64,000 nt of DNA from Flaccisagitta enflata (Eukaryota > Chaetognatha > Sagittoidea > Aphragmophora): NCBI GenBank assembly GCA_965153355.1, contig OZ231126.1, forward strand, positions 64,852,001 to 64,916,000, in the 5' to 3' direction. The position numbers and the translations under genes are program-made. Numbering within the stretch: position 1 is the stretch's first letter; each line of letters starts with the position of its first letter. Below, piece by piece: positions 27,067 to 38,792 of the stretch. The notes under the pieces are model-generated. The model saw only the letters and a list, made by a program, of their open reading frames with translations, did no database searches and was not told where the DNA came from.

Positions 27067-27416
27067 TGAAATAAGAAATTTATTTGATTTCTTTCAATTG
27101 AAACAAGAGGGGTTATTTTTTTCTGAACTATTAATTATCTCCTTTTTTTTTTTCTTTTGAATCTTGTTTTCATGGTAAACTTTTTTCTAATCATTTGAAT
27201 TTTTGTGTCTCTGATGGAAAAAAGTCTTCTCACCTGCGATTTTATTTTAAGGGATGAAATCTATGTTTTCTTTTTGATATTTACATACATTTAGTGTTCT
27301 TAGGTAGAGAGAAATAGAGGGAGGTGAAAAAAAAAACACTGGATTTCTTGATTTATTCAGATAAAAAAAAAGTTTCTATAATCTCTTTTTACTGTGACAA
27401 AATCAGTTACATTCAA

Positions 27417-27537
27417 TTCCACTGAAGCATGAATTGCAAAAAGCACTAGTTATTTCTTATTCCACTTAAGCACTAGGGTGTGCTTCAGAGAAGAAAAAAG
27501 ATTCTAACTTGAGCACGAATTTCGTGATTCAGAGGAT
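27417..27537. repeat. Family G palindromes, two decayed copies (G5)
   Basis: ATTCCACTGAAGCATGAATT, then TTCCACTTAAGCACTAGGG, TGTGCTTCAGAG and GAGCACGAATTTCGTGATTC. Confidence 0.5.
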
Positions 27538-27579
27538 GCCCCGCCTTAGATTACATGATTCAAAGGTTTGCGACACCAA

Positions 27580-27637
27580 CGGACCAACAAACGCCGGACA
27601 CGGTCACTTATAGACATGCGAGGAAGCATCTAAAAAC
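27580..27637 (-). mobile_element. Family D-type hairpin end (fragment)
   Basis: CCAACGGACCAACAAACG, CACTTATAGACATGCG, then AGGAAGCATCTAAAAAC: the ACGG tract and hairpin of family D, partly decayed. Confidence 0.5.
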
Positions 27638-27676
27638 ATTCCTTTGGAAGTAGCGTTGGCGATATACGCACAGGAA

Positions 27677-27765
27677 GTGTATATAGTGTATATAGTGTAT
27701 ATAGTGTATATAGTGTATATAGTGTATATAGTGTATATAGTGTATATAGTGTATATAGTGTATAT
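27677..27765. repeat. 9-bp minisatellite (GTGTATATA)n
   Basis: About ten perfect copies of a 9-bp unit. Confidence 0.9.
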
Positions 27766-27810
27766 AAACCAGTTAGCGATTTATCGTCGTCTTTTTCAAT
27801 CACACTTTAA

Positions 27811-27991
27811 AACAAGGCCGGATACACGGCCAATACCAGTCGCGGACGGGTGGGCAGGGGCGGAAATGTGAGTTTTACATTTTTTCAACTTGATTGCCGG
27901 AGCGGACTGATTGACTAATTGATTGATTACCACGATGGACGGACGGACTGGGACAAAAGTTTTTTAGAGTCGCCATTCCGCGACCAAAAAA
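27811..27991 (-). mobile_element. A'-type element (A8)
   Basis: AACAAGGCCGGATACACGGCC, CCAGTCGCGGACGGGTGGGC, a spacer, GGACGGACGGACTGGG, TTTTTTAGA and the hairpin GTCGCCATTCCGCGAC with CAAAAAAA. The subterminal GTCGCGGA is the reverse complement of the right hairpin arm TCCGCGAC. Confidence 0.7.
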
Positions 27992-28246
27992 ATTGAAATG
28001 TATTGACGGTATGAATGAAAAAGAAAGTGTACGCAAATAGTCATGTTAAGTAACGTGAGAATAAAATCAAGAGAATGACCGCTTATTTCATTACATAATA
28101 CTATTGTTTTTTTTTCTTATTGTTAGAAAAAGAGACGTGGAGATGAGACAGGGAGAGAGGTTTACTCATGAAAGATGCTTAAACAATATGAATTGTGAGA
28201 TCAATTCATTCATCCTGTCCAACGTCAACAGACAGTTCAAGCCTCC

Positions 28247-28283
<37 letters not shown>

Positions 28284-28311
28284 ACTCAGTGTTTGTATGT
28301 GTGTGTGTGTT
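28247..28311. repeat. (GT)n microsatellite
   Basis: GT array with TATGTGACTCAGTG interruptions. Confidence 0.9.
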
Positions 28312-28783
28312 TGAGAGGGGAGGGATGAAAAGGATCTCCCTAGGGGAAATTGTGAAACTTTTGGTGCAAAGAAAAGGCAAAGAAAAACAAAGAAATAAAA
28401 AAAAGTATTTTGATAAGGAAAGAGAGTGAAATGGAAAATTGGGCTGGCTGCTCCAAACTCTACTGCTCCATCTCTCTCTCTCTCTCTCTCCTTCTACAAG
28501 TGCACTTTGGTTGGTCCAGGAAGAACGGAAAAGTAAGAATGACAGATTAAGAGGAAGAAAGAAAGCGAAAGGGTCAAAGCAGGGACCGAAGGGACTGATG
28601 GGGACAGACAGAACAAAAGACAGAAACTTGATTCGGGTCCTCCTCTCAGAGACAGAATTAAGGTAAGAAACTAAGAACGGGACAAAGCAAAAGACAGTAA
28701 CGCACTTTGTCCTGGTTGTTCTGGTATTTGGAGCCAATGATGGCCGAGATGGATGAGAAACGAAAAAGAGGGAACACCCCATT

Positions 28784-28832
28784 CCTCTCCCCCTCTCCCC
28801 CTCTCCCCCTCTCCCCCTCTGCCCCTCTCCCG
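28784..28832. repeat. (CCCCTCTC)n short tandem repeat
   Basis: Five to six copies of CCCCTCTC/CCCCCTCT. Confidence 0.85.
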
Positions 28833-29221
28833 TGATGAATACGTACGCGCGCACTCTCACGTGAAATGGGCTTATTGATACTCGCACTGAATTTTATAGG
28901 GGCCATCTAACGTAGAAGACGTTACTCACACACATGTATGCATTGAAACTAGCCCAACATTGCATCAACACGCAAAAAAAACTGTATTTCATGTTTACGC
29001 AAAAGAATCAAATGATGGAGTAGCGGTAAGGACAGCAATAGGTATCTGGAAAGAGCTCCAACACACAATTTCCTTCACATTTTGTCAAAGTTTTGAAAAA
29101 GCGACTGGGAATAAGAAACGTCGCTGAGGCACACCAAAAGGCGCAGAAATGCCAGAAGAGCGCGAAATAATAAAATGAAAAACCGCGACTGAAATAAGTG
29201 ATGCGGGGCTTAAGATGGTTT
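28833..29221. other. Unique DNA
   Basis: Nothing recognised. Confidence 0.4.
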
Positions 29222-29340
29222 TTACCCGATTACCATGATGGACGGATGGACGACGACGACGGACGGATACGATGGACGTGATGGATGGATACCGATTGAC
29301 GGACAGTTTTTATGAGTTGTGCCCACGCACCAAAAGATCC
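29222..29340 (-). mobile_element. Hairpin/ACGG element, decayed D/C type
   Basis: GATTACCATGATGGACGG, a GGACG tract, TTTTTATGAGTTGTGCCC and ACGCACCAAAAG. The stem is no longer perfect. Confidence 0.4.
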
Positions 29341-29469
29341 ACTTTCTTTTGGCGTTAGAAATCAGCGGCCAGAAATTCTGACTAAAGAACTGAAGAACAG
29401 AACAACCCAAGCTGCTGAATCATTGCGAACGGATGAGCAGGCGCCAACCACGCCACCCCTTCCCGCTCA

Positions 29470-29592
<123 letters not shown>

Positions 29593-29992
29593 ATCGTGGC
29601 ACCTGATGTGCGCGTTTTACCCTTAAAGACTTGAGCGTGGCCCATGGACCCAAGAACCAACGGACGGACGGACGGACGGACGGAGGGATTGACCAACGCA
29701 AAGACAGCGTCTTTAAGAATTTTACGCATCAGTTTTTCACTAAATCGTGCAGTGCATTATGTGATATAGCATGCATAAAAAGAGATACATTAAGTCATTA
29801 CTCATTAGTATGAGGACACAAAAAAAACCATCAACCCAAAAGAACGAATATGAATGAATTAGGTCTCTCTTTGAATCTCGAACAAAAAAGCCACAGGTAG
29901 AAAGGGAATGAGGATAAAGCGTTGAATTGTGGGATATCCTGGAGAAGATTGGTGATGAATGAATAATTAGGCGCTGGAGACCCGAGATAGAA

Positions 29993-30112
<120 letters not shown>

Positions 30113-30228
30113 ACAATGTGGAAAGCTATGTATGTATAATCAGAGAATGTAGTTTGGAGCAATGTATGAAGTCGTTGAAGTGGTATGAACTATGAAGTGG
30201 TATAATCAGAAGCGTGCTAAAGATCCCA

Positions 30229-30322
30229 ACAACAACAACAACAACAACAACAATAAACAAACAAATAAATAACAACAACAATAACAACAATAACAACAAC
30301 AACAACAACAACAACAACAATA
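30229..30322. repeat. (CAA)n array
   Basis: CAA with AATAAAC variants, directly before family E copy E3. Confidence 0.9.
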
Positions 30323-30333
30323 AATAATAATGA

Positions 30334-30760
30334 GTAGTCGCAAAAGTGTTGATGGTCAGCTACATGGTACCCGCCGTCCCTATGTGAGTGTAATGGTGAT
30401 AGTGGTTAGGGCAGGCCTGGCTGGGTCATGACTGCTGATTCTCTGTTCAGCCCTGCATGGAATATGGCCTGGAGGCTGGGCTCTGAGCTTGGTGGGATTT
30501 AGCTCGCTGGCTGAGATTTGAGTCAAGGCTGGATTTGAGCCGAGGCTGATTTGAGCTTCAAGCCTGGATTACCAGGCTAGATTTGAGCTTTGAGGCTGGG
30601 ATTTGAGCCTGATTGCTGATTGAGCTGAGGTTGGGATTGAGCTGAGGCTGGGATTGAGCCTGAGGCTAGAAATTAGCCTTGAGGAGGGGGTATGAAGAAG
30701 AGTGAGGAGGTGAGATGAGAAAGCAGATATAGAGCATAGGTCATTTGAGCCTGCAGGTTA
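30334..30760 (-). mobile_element. Family E element, decayed (E3)
   Basis: AGTAGTCGCAAAAGTGTTGA, GGTCAGCTACATGGTACCCG, a minisatellite core of GGCTGGGATTTGAGC-like units and AGCATAGGTCATTTGAG at the far side. The terminal GGGCAGCGGCCCC blocks are lost. Confidence 0.55.
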
Positions 30761-30768
30761 GTTGTTAG

Positions 30769-30935
30769 TTTTAAATAACAACAATAATACTAAACAATAA
30801 TCAAAACCACAACAATATCAACAACAACAATAACAACAACAACAACAAACAACACAACAACAACAACAAACAACAACACAACAACAACAACAAATAAATA
30901 AATAATAATAACAACGACAATGACAACAACAACAA

Positions 30936-31031
<96 letters not shown>

Positions 31032-31032
31032 C
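30769..31032. repeat. (CAA)n array
   Basis: Irregular CAA/AAT to 30930, then about 95 bp of pure CAA. Confidence 0.95.
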
Positions 31033-31814
31033 CACTCCCCACACTTGATGGTTGCTTGTCATTTAACTGCGTTCTTCTTCAAATCCAATAACACCCCGCG
31101 GTCGTCATTTGTTATTTCATATGAAAGTGGGATCTTGAATGAAGGACCGTATCTTTAAGAAAAGTGGCATAAATTCTTAAGCAAACATTCCTTTGCTTTG
31201 TCCGCATCTTAAAGTCTCGAGTTTACGTCGCACTTTGGTTTATGATTATTTTTGTGGGTTTGTTTGGGGAACGTTGGAATAACCAGGTTAAGATAAGATT
31301 CTTAGTTGTTGCTGGTTTTCCATCCGTGTTAATCCGTATAATGGTGATTTTTGTCCTGCTGTCAATTTTTACTGCCATGATTCGTTTTCCTCGAAGTGTT
31401 GGCCCGTTTTTCTGTCTGATTGTCTGTCCGTCTGGCTCCCTGTCGACTGCTACCTTGTACAGTTAATTCCCACTCTAACGAGTTTCAAGGGAGTAAGAAA
31501 TTCTGTTTTAGCCAATGTAGAAAATAAAGAGAAAAACTCTTTTCAAACAAGTTGAAGAGACTAATTTCTTTCTGTCTGTCCGATATCGGCGATATAGATG
31601 TCCTTACTAACGATCCTCACGCATTAGTAACACGACTCAGTAGTACTGCGTAGTAACATGCTCAGGGGCGTCTCCGCAGCATGTAGCCCCTTGAATCAGC
31701 ATCGGGCCACTCGCATGTGCTAGCGTGAGTCGAAGGCGGTCTGTTTCGCATTCCACCGCTATCTGTTTGTCCGACTTTCCGCACTACCGTATCTGCTATT
31801 TTTTTCACTCATCA
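31033..31814. other. Unique DNA
   Basis: No exon recognised; a plus-strand frame near 31242-31466 has no recognisable family. Confidence 0.4.
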
Positions 31815-32075
31815 CACCCCGTAATCTGGGGTGAGGTTAAACCCCGGGGGTTGCTCAGGGTTGCTCGGGGTTGCTTGGGGTTGATCCCTAAGTAAACCCC
31901 GAGTAACCCCACGCAACCCAAGCTCGGGGTTTGCTTGGGGTGGCTCAGGGTTTGCTCGGGGTTGCTCGGGGTTGCATTTTTAGAAACAATGACAAATGAT
32001 AACATCAACCCTGAGTAACCCCGAGCAGAACCCCAGCAATTTCAAGCAACCTCAGGGTTTAATCTCACTGTTTTA
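31815..32075. repeat. Inverted arrays of a ~10-bp unit (GGGGTTGCTC)
   Basis: Forward units (GGGTTGCTCGGGGTTGC) and reverse units (ACCCCGAGTAACCCC) alternate, flanked by inverted GTGAGGTTAAACCC and GGGTTTAATCTCAC. Able to fold into a large hairpin. Confidence 0.75.
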
Positions 32076-32083
32076 CGTTGCAG

Positions 32084-32244
32084 ATTACATAGTATAATCT
32101 GGTAGCCCCGTTGGCATTTCATGCTCACCTTTTTCCTATCCAGATTACCTGGTGCATCAATTCATTTTTTTTTATAACTTTTAGAATTACATAGTATAAT
32201 CTGGTAGCCCCATTGGCATTTCATGCTCACCCTTTCCCTATCCA
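32084..32244. repeat. Direct duplication of a ~59-bp segment
   Basis: ATTACATAGTATAATCTGG to CCTATCCA occurs at 32084-32142 and 32186-32244 with few differences. Confidence 0.85.
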
Positions 32245-32369
32245 AGTTGACTTATACCCTCCTTAAAAAGACTGGAGATAAAACATGTAAGGAAAATTCG
32301 CATTTGTTTTCTTGGGATCACCTGAGGCCAAACTAAGGCCAAACTGATAGGGTCGAGCTGTTAGGCGGG

Positions 32370-32370
<1 letters not shown>

Positions 32371-32462
<92 letters not shown>
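32371..32462. repeat. (GA)n microsatellite
   Basis: GA array. Confidence 0.95.
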
Positions 32463-32467
<5 letters not shown>

Positions 32468-32980
32468 AATTGGGAAAAAGTGCGATAAGGGTGAGTGTGT
32501 GAGACAAGTGTTGGATGAGGAATTTGTTTGATTTAACCTTGATCTATTTCGGGGCTCCAACTGATAAAGCGAGGAAAAAAAAGAAGAGACCGAAAAAAGT
32601 TGATAAGGTGCGCAAGAGGTAATTAATACTAGGCCCCAGATACTTGACAGCTGAGTCCCGCACGGCACGGGTGGCCTTGGGTTAAAGGGATCTGAATATG
32701 GAAGACTTTTACTGACGGATACCTAAACGGACAAATGTATTTGACTTGTCAGTCATCGATTCTCCCAGTTTATACGCTGCTTATACATATATACGTACAA
32801 CAATCTAAAATCCATTTAAGGTTATGAATATCTATTATTTTGATTCTTAAAAATGCGAATATCTGCTAGATAAGTGATACTTTCATGGTAACAGTGTTAA
32901 TGAGAAATGAATCAAACTATATTTGTAATAAACCAATAGTTCCGTTTCACTTGAATCTTTTTAGAGCGGGGTGTTAGTAA
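32463..32980. other. Unique DNA
   Basis: Nothing recognised. Confidence 0.4.
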
Positions 32981-33249
32981 GGGGGCGTTTCTAGTCAAAG
33001 ACGATCGCGTTTTGAACTGGCCACTCGGTCGCTTACTATGTTCGTTCCCTCGCACCGCTCACTCCGCTCACTCGCTCGGCAGCGCCACGCTTTGCTACGC
33101 TTGCTCGCTCGCACGCTCTGTTTACGGGCTTGCTCACTCACTTCGCTCACTCCCTCGTGGGACAGTTGAAATTCTTGAATATGTGTTCACGCTGTTATCG
33201 CGTTTCACGGGAACAAACGCGTTTTTGGCGCTCACTAGAAACACGCCCT
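32981..33249 (+). mobile_element. Family F element, full length (F2)
   Basis: GGGGGCGTTTCTAGTCAAAG at one end and CACTAGAAACACGCCC at the other, with a CG-rich interior (CGCTCACTCCGCTCACTCGC), GTGGGACAGTTGAAATTC and GCGTTTTTGGCGCTC. Length 269 bp, nearly that of F1. Confidence 0.7.
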
Positions 33250-33379
33250 AACTCAACTGATGATATGATGGATGAATGGACAAATTGGCTCCAAGGTGAA
33301 TAGACGACCGATGAGAAGCTCGACGGCTTTCAAATGCCAGTCTGAATTTTTGAGGTGATTCAGTGAAAAATGAAAAGTG

Positions 33380-33565
33380 ACGCGGGGTCACAATATCGTT
33401 GCGGACGGGTGGGAAGTGGCATGCAACCCAGATCCACACCCAAACTCCCACCTTACACTAAAAGTATCCAAAACGCTGGTTTCTTCAATTTTTGACCCAA
33501 TCAACAGACCGACGGACCAATGGACGAACAAAGCCTCTTATAGAGTTGCGTGTCCGCAACTATAA
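33380..33565 (-). mobile_element. Family C element (C4)
   Basis: GCGGGGTCACAATATCG, GTTGCGGACGGGTGGGAAGTG, a spacer, a short GACGG tract, CCTCTTATAGAG and the hairpin GTTGCGTGTCCGCAAC with TATAAA. Confidence 0.75.
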
Positions 33566-33721
33566 ATGGAAAAATGGAATTTAAAGTGTCAACTCGGAAA
33601 TTTGGCGCGTTCGTAATTTAAAGAAAAATGAATGAAATTACTCACACAGTAAGTCAGTATGCGGGTGTGTTAACCGTTTAGTGGCTGCGTGAGCTCTTTC
33701 TTAATTGCCAATTTGTGACAA

Positions 33722-34390
<669 letters not shown>

Positions 34391-34440
34391 AGGGGGGGCG
34401 CTAATTAGAAGGGGGGCGTTAATAAGAGGAAATACGGTAA
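34391..34440. mobile_element. Lone MITE-like end (GCGCTAAT...ATACGGTAA)
   Basis: GGGGGGGCGCTAATTAGAAG and GCGTTAATAAGAGG with AAATACGGTAA. The same end in opposite orientation lies at 63737. Confidence 0.4.
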
Positions 34441-34755
34441 TAGAACACAATTTAACAACTATTTAAACCTTAAATACACTATTTTAAAGCTTTGTGGGGA
34501 AGAAAATCATTGATTTTGAAATGCAATGGGGCGCATCACATGGAAGAAAATCAAAGGCAGGGGGGAGAAATAAAAAGTGACTCAATTTCATACACCCCTA
34601 AGCAGAAGTAGAAATAGGTCAGAATCAGAAGTTGAACTTTAGATAGAAGTGGCAAGAGAAGCAGAAACAGAAGTGGACAAGGAAGTTGAGATAGAAATGG
34701 CCTCCAAGCCTTCTATACTCGTGAAAATATCAAATTCAAGTATATAGAAGAAAAA
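34441..34755. other. Unique DNA
   Basis: AGAAGTGG-like purine-rich words, otherwise nothing recognised. Confidence 0.4.
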
Positions 34756-34881
34756 AACACGGCCGACTAAAGTCTAGCTCAGTCGCGGATGGAGCGGAAA
34801 AAGTAAATTTGTGTCGAACCAACGGATCGACGGACCGAGTAATCAAAAAATTGGTTTATAGAGTCATATTTCTAGACTCGC
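34756..34881 (-). mobile_element. Family A' element, strongly decayed (A9)
   Basis: AACACGGCCGACTAAAG, CTCAGTCGCGGATGGAGCGG, GGATCGACGGACCGAG, TTTATAGAGTCATATTTCTA and GACTCGC. Confidence 0.4.
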
Positions 34882-35189
34882 TATAGGCGGTGTCATTGTG
34901 TTACTGCGCCAATTCTTAAGGCATCTTTCACGATTTCCTTTAACATGGGTTGCATCATCGTCGTCGTCTTCGCAGTGAACACAGTAACACACAACAGGCC
35001 TCCCCTAGGATAGGGAATTTTTTACTCCATCTCTATTTTTAGTCGCGTGCACGCGACTCTACAACCCGCTCCGTCGGTCGGTCGGTCTGTCGGTCGGTCG
35101 GTCCGTAACACTTTGCTTTTTTGCGTCTTTCTGGGTCGTCTGGAGTTATTTTGAGTCATTTTTTTGTTGTTTTTTGGAATTATTGGTTG

Positions 35190-36160
35190 CTTTTAGTCAT
35201 TTTTGGTCATTTTTGGTCATTTTGGTCATTTTGGTCATTTTGGTCATTTTGGTCAATTGTGGTCAATTTTGGTCAGTTTTGATCAATTTTGATCAATTTT
35301 GATCAATTTTGATCATTTGTGGTCATTTTGGTGGGTACAGTGTTTTGGTCATTTTGGTCATTTTGGTCATTTGGTCATTTTTGGTCATTTTGGTCATTTT
35401 GGTCATTTTGGTCATTTTGGTCATTTTTGGTCATTTTTGATCATTTTTGATCAATTTTTGGTCATTTTGGTCATGTTGGTCATTTTTTGGTCATTTTTGG
35501 TCATTTTTGGTCATTTTGGTCATTTTGGTCATTTTGGTCATTTTTGATCAATTTTGATCAATTTTGATCAATTTTACAGTCATTATTGGTCATTTTGGTG
35601 GATTTTGGTCATTTTGGTCATTTTTGGTCATTGTTGGTCATTGTTGGTCATTGTTGGTCATTGTTGGTCATTTTTGGTCATTTTGGTCATTTTGGTCATT
35701 TTGGTCATTTTTGGTCATTTTGATCAATTTTGATCAATTTTGATCAATTTTGATCGTTATTGGTCATTTTTGGTCATTTTGGTCATTTTGGTCATTTGGC
35801 CATTTTGGCCATTTTGGTCACATTCTGGTCATTTTGGTCATTTATGGTCATTTTGGTCATTTTGGTCATTTTGGTCATTTTATCCATTTGATCATTTTGG
35901 TCATTTTTGATCATTTTTGATCATTTTTGGTCATTTTTGGTCATTTTTGATCATTTTTGGTCATTTTTGGTCATTTTGGTCATTTTGGTCATTTTTGGTC
36001 ATTTCTGGTCATTTTGGTCATTTCTGGTCATTGAGATCATTTTGATGGGTTCCAGTCATTTCGATCATTTTGGTCATTTGATCAGTTTTGGTCATTTATG
36101 GTCATTTTTGGTCATTTTGGACATTTTGGTCATTTTGGTCATTTTGGTCATTTTTGGTTA
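35190..36160. repeat. Satellite, unit GGTCATTTT (9-10 bp)
   Basis: About 100 units with GATCAATTTT and GGTCATTGTT variants in blocks, which suggests local amplification. Inside B4. Confidence 0.9.
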
Positions 36161-36164
36161 AGTC

Positions 36165-37140
36165 TGCTGGTTAAGTCTGCTGGTTGAAGTCTGCTGGTTA
36201 AAGTCTGCAGGTTAGAACGGTCTGTAGTTAAAGTCTGCTGGGTAAAGCCTGATGGTAAAAGTCAATAGTTTAAATGCTGGTTTAAATCTGCTGTTTTAAG
36301 TCTGCTGGTTTAAATCTAATGGATTAAATCTGCTGGTTAAAGTCTGCTGGTTTAAATCTGCTGGTTTAAGTCTGCTGGTTTAAGTCTGCTGGTTTAAATC
36401 TAATGGTTTAAGTCTGCTGGTCTAATGGTTTAAGTCTGCCAGTAAAATGATATTAATGATAAGTATGGTTTTAAGTCTGGTTTAAGTCTGGTTTAAGTCT
36501 GGTTTAAGTCTGGGTTAAGTCTGGTTTAAGTCTGGTTTAAGTCTGGTTTAAGTCTGCTTTAAGTCTGGTTTAAGTCTGGTTTAAGTCTGGTTAAAGTCTG
36601 GTTTAAGTCTGGTTTAGTCTGGTTTTAAGTCTGGATTAAGTCTGGTTTTTAAGACTGGTTCATGTCTGATTTATGTCTGGTTTAGGTCTGGGTTAGGTCT
36701 GGTTTAGGTCTGGTCTATGTCTGGTTTTGTCTGGTTTATGTTTGATTTAGGTCTGATTTAGGTCTGGTTTAAGTCTGGTTTGAGTCTGGTTTGAGTCTGG
36801 TTTGATTCTGGTTTGATTCTGGTTTGAGCCTGGTTTGAGCCTGGATGGAGCCTGGTTTGAGCCTGGTTTGAGCCTGGTTGAGCCTGGTTTGAGCCTAGTT
36901 TTGAGCCTGGTTTTCAGTGTCTGGTTTAAGTCTGGTTTGAGTCTGGTTTGAGTCTGGTTTGAGTCTGGTTTGAGACTGGTTTGAGTCTGGTTTGAGTCTG
37001 GCTTAAATCTGGTTTATGTCTGGTTTATGTCTGGTTTATGTCTGATTTTGGTCTGGTTTCGGTCCGGTTTAATTCTGGTTTGAGTCTCCTTTCAGTCTGG
37101 TTTGAGTCTGGTTTGTGTCTTTTTGGGTTGCGTTTAAGTC
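36165..37140. repeat. Satellite, unit AAGTCTGGTTT (11 bp)
   Basis: About 85 units that drift along the array: AAGTCTGCTGGTTT, then AAGTCTGGTTT, GAGCCTGGTTT and TATGTCTGGTT. Inside B4. Confidence 0.9.
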
Positions 37141-37258
37141 TGATTTTCGATAAAAAGATACAATAAGGAGTCAGGTCAGTTCAGTTATTTTTGTCCTGCA
37201 CGCGACTTATAGGTGTTGGCCTTGTTGTCTTGGAAACGGCTCTCAGCCTATCAATGTG

Positions 37259-37492
37259 TTTTTAGATGCGTCCACGCATCTCTATAAGAGGCTTTGTCTG
37301 TCCGTCCATCTGTCCGTCCATCTGTCCGTCCGTTGGTCCGTTGGTGAGCACGAGTCATATATGGTGAAAACTCAAGGAAATCACGCAAAATGTTAAGTCA
37401 TTGCATCATTCCACATGATTGATGCAATATTGCATCATTCTTAACAAGCTAAGCAGCATGTGGACGCATCGTTGTACCCCCGGGGTACTTGT
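37259..37492 (+). mobile_element. Family D hairpin/ACGG element (D1)
   Basis: TTTTTAGATGCGTCCACGC hairpin (GATGCG and CGCATC arms), TCTATAAGAGGCTTTGTC, a GTCC tract, TTGATGCAATATTGCATCA, then ATGTGGACGCATCGTTG and CCCCCGGGGTACTTGTT. Confidence 0.75.
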
Positions 37493-37778
37493 TATTCTCA
37501 CCCTCCGCGCACTTGACTCCCGTCAACAACGCCATTTCACGGCAAAAGGAAAGATCAATGGAACGGACATAGTTTAAGATGTTTTCGCGGACTGAAGGTG
37601 AATCGAGGGTAGGGAGGGGGGGGGGGCTGCTAGAGATTGGTGGAGATGGGAGGGGTTGTGGTGGTGGTGAGGAGGGGGGCTTGGTTAGTAGAGTGGGCTC
37701 AATTGGGGTATTCAAACAAAATGTTATTTCCAAGCACTTTTCATGTTACATTTGCATACAAATTAAAGCCCCATCTCA
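37493..37778. other. Unique DNA with a G-rich patch
   Basis: G-rich at 37610-37685. No exon recognised. Confidence 0.4.
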
Positions 37779-37934
37779 TTGGAAAATCGATTTTGACTTG
37801 ATCTAGGCTACGCGTCATCAATGCTGTAGTTGAATAAAATTGATTTCTGCAGTTCTGAGAGAAATTCTATACATTCTATACAACTACAGCATTGATGACG
37901 CGGTGCCTATATCAAGTCAAAATCGTTTTTCCAA
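37779..37934. repeat. Hairpin with ~54-bp arms
   Basis: TTGGAAAATCGATTTTGACT to CATCAATGCTGTAGTTG (37779-37832) is the inverted copy of 37881-37934, with a 48-bp loop. Probably a small fold-back element. Confidence 0.8.
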
Positions 37935-37996
37935 GTACGTAGATTGGGCTCAATCAATACAAATGAAATAGGAAAAGTACTTAAAAAAATATTCTA

Positions 37997-38792
37997 CAGG
38001 GTGTTTCACATCAAATGAAATATAAGAAAACGATGTCATTCTGCTTCTGGAAATGATAAAACAATTTTGAGAAAAAATTTCAAAAGCTTTTAAGCTCTGA
38101 TTTTTAGATGCGTTCACGCATCTCTATAAGAGGCTTTGTCCGTCTGTCCGTCCATCCGTTGGTCGGTTCGTCGGTCCGTCCGTAGAGGTGATCGAGTTGA
38201 GAATGATGAAAATGCATAGAATCTTGGAAATATCTCAGGTTATTGCATCATTCCACAAGGTTGATGCAATATTGCATCATTCTTAACAAGCTAAGCCGCA
38301 TGTGGACGCATCGTTGTACCCCCGGGGTACTTGTTTATGTAAAATTTTCATTGGTTTGTGTCAAGTAGTTTGGCCACAATATAGATTTGAAGAAAAATGA
38401 ATATTTACAGTCAAGGTTTTTTTTCATCTTAGAAATTTTTCTTTAGATTACTCATGTCTAAATGGTTAGAGCCACAGATGCCAGATTGGACTCAAATAAA
38501 AGAAAATTTGAATATCTTCAATTTGAGACCAATCTGGAATCTTAAGCTCAAACCATTAAGAAATAAAAACAATTTAAAGAAAAACATTCCAGATAAAAAA
38601 AATATTGGCTGGAAATATTAATTTCACTTCAAATCATTATTGTGGCTAAACTATCTAACTTCGATCAATGAATTTTTCACATGAAAAACCGAAGCTTAAG
38701 GGCTCTTTGAATTTTTTTTCAGAATTATTTTCTCATTTTTAGAAGCCGAATAACATTGTTTTTTTACATTTCATTTGATGCGAAACACCCTG
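37997..38792. mobile_element. Tc1/mariner-like fold-back MITE carrying a family D insert
   Basis: Ends CAGGGTGTTTCACATCAAAT and ATTTGATGCGAAACACCCTG are inverted repeats flanked by TA on both sides (37995-37996 and 38793-38794), the target duplication typical of Tc1/mariner. The inverted repeat continues imperfectly almost to the middle (near 38490). The left arm is interrupted by D2 at 38101-38336. No transposase. Confidence 0.7.
38101..38336 (+). mobile_element. Family D element (D2), nested
   Basis: TTTTTAGATGCGTTCACGCATC hairpin region, AAGAGGCTTTGTCCG, a GTCC tract, GATGCAATATTGCATCA, TGTGGACGCATCGTTG and CCCCCGGGGTACTTGTTT. It lies inside the left arm of the fold-back element. Confidence 0.8.

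Larger units (their letters stand above)
35036..37226 (+). mobile_element. Family B element with 2-kb satellite core (B4)
   Basis: TTTTTAGTCGCGTGCACGCG and CTACAACCCGCTCCG open the element, followed by a GGTC tract. The core is two satellites: GGTCATTTT units (about 35190-36160) and AAGTCTGGTTT units (about 36165-37140). It ends AAAAAGATACAATAAGGAG, CCTGCACGCGACTTATAGG and TGTTGGCCTTGTT. Both ends match the copy at 61294-62151, so the satellites are internal to the element. Confidence 0.75.

Noticed and set aside
27644-27871. Tyr-Ile-Val repeat frame
   Set aside because: Translation of a perfect 9-bp minisatellite that runs into a family A' element.
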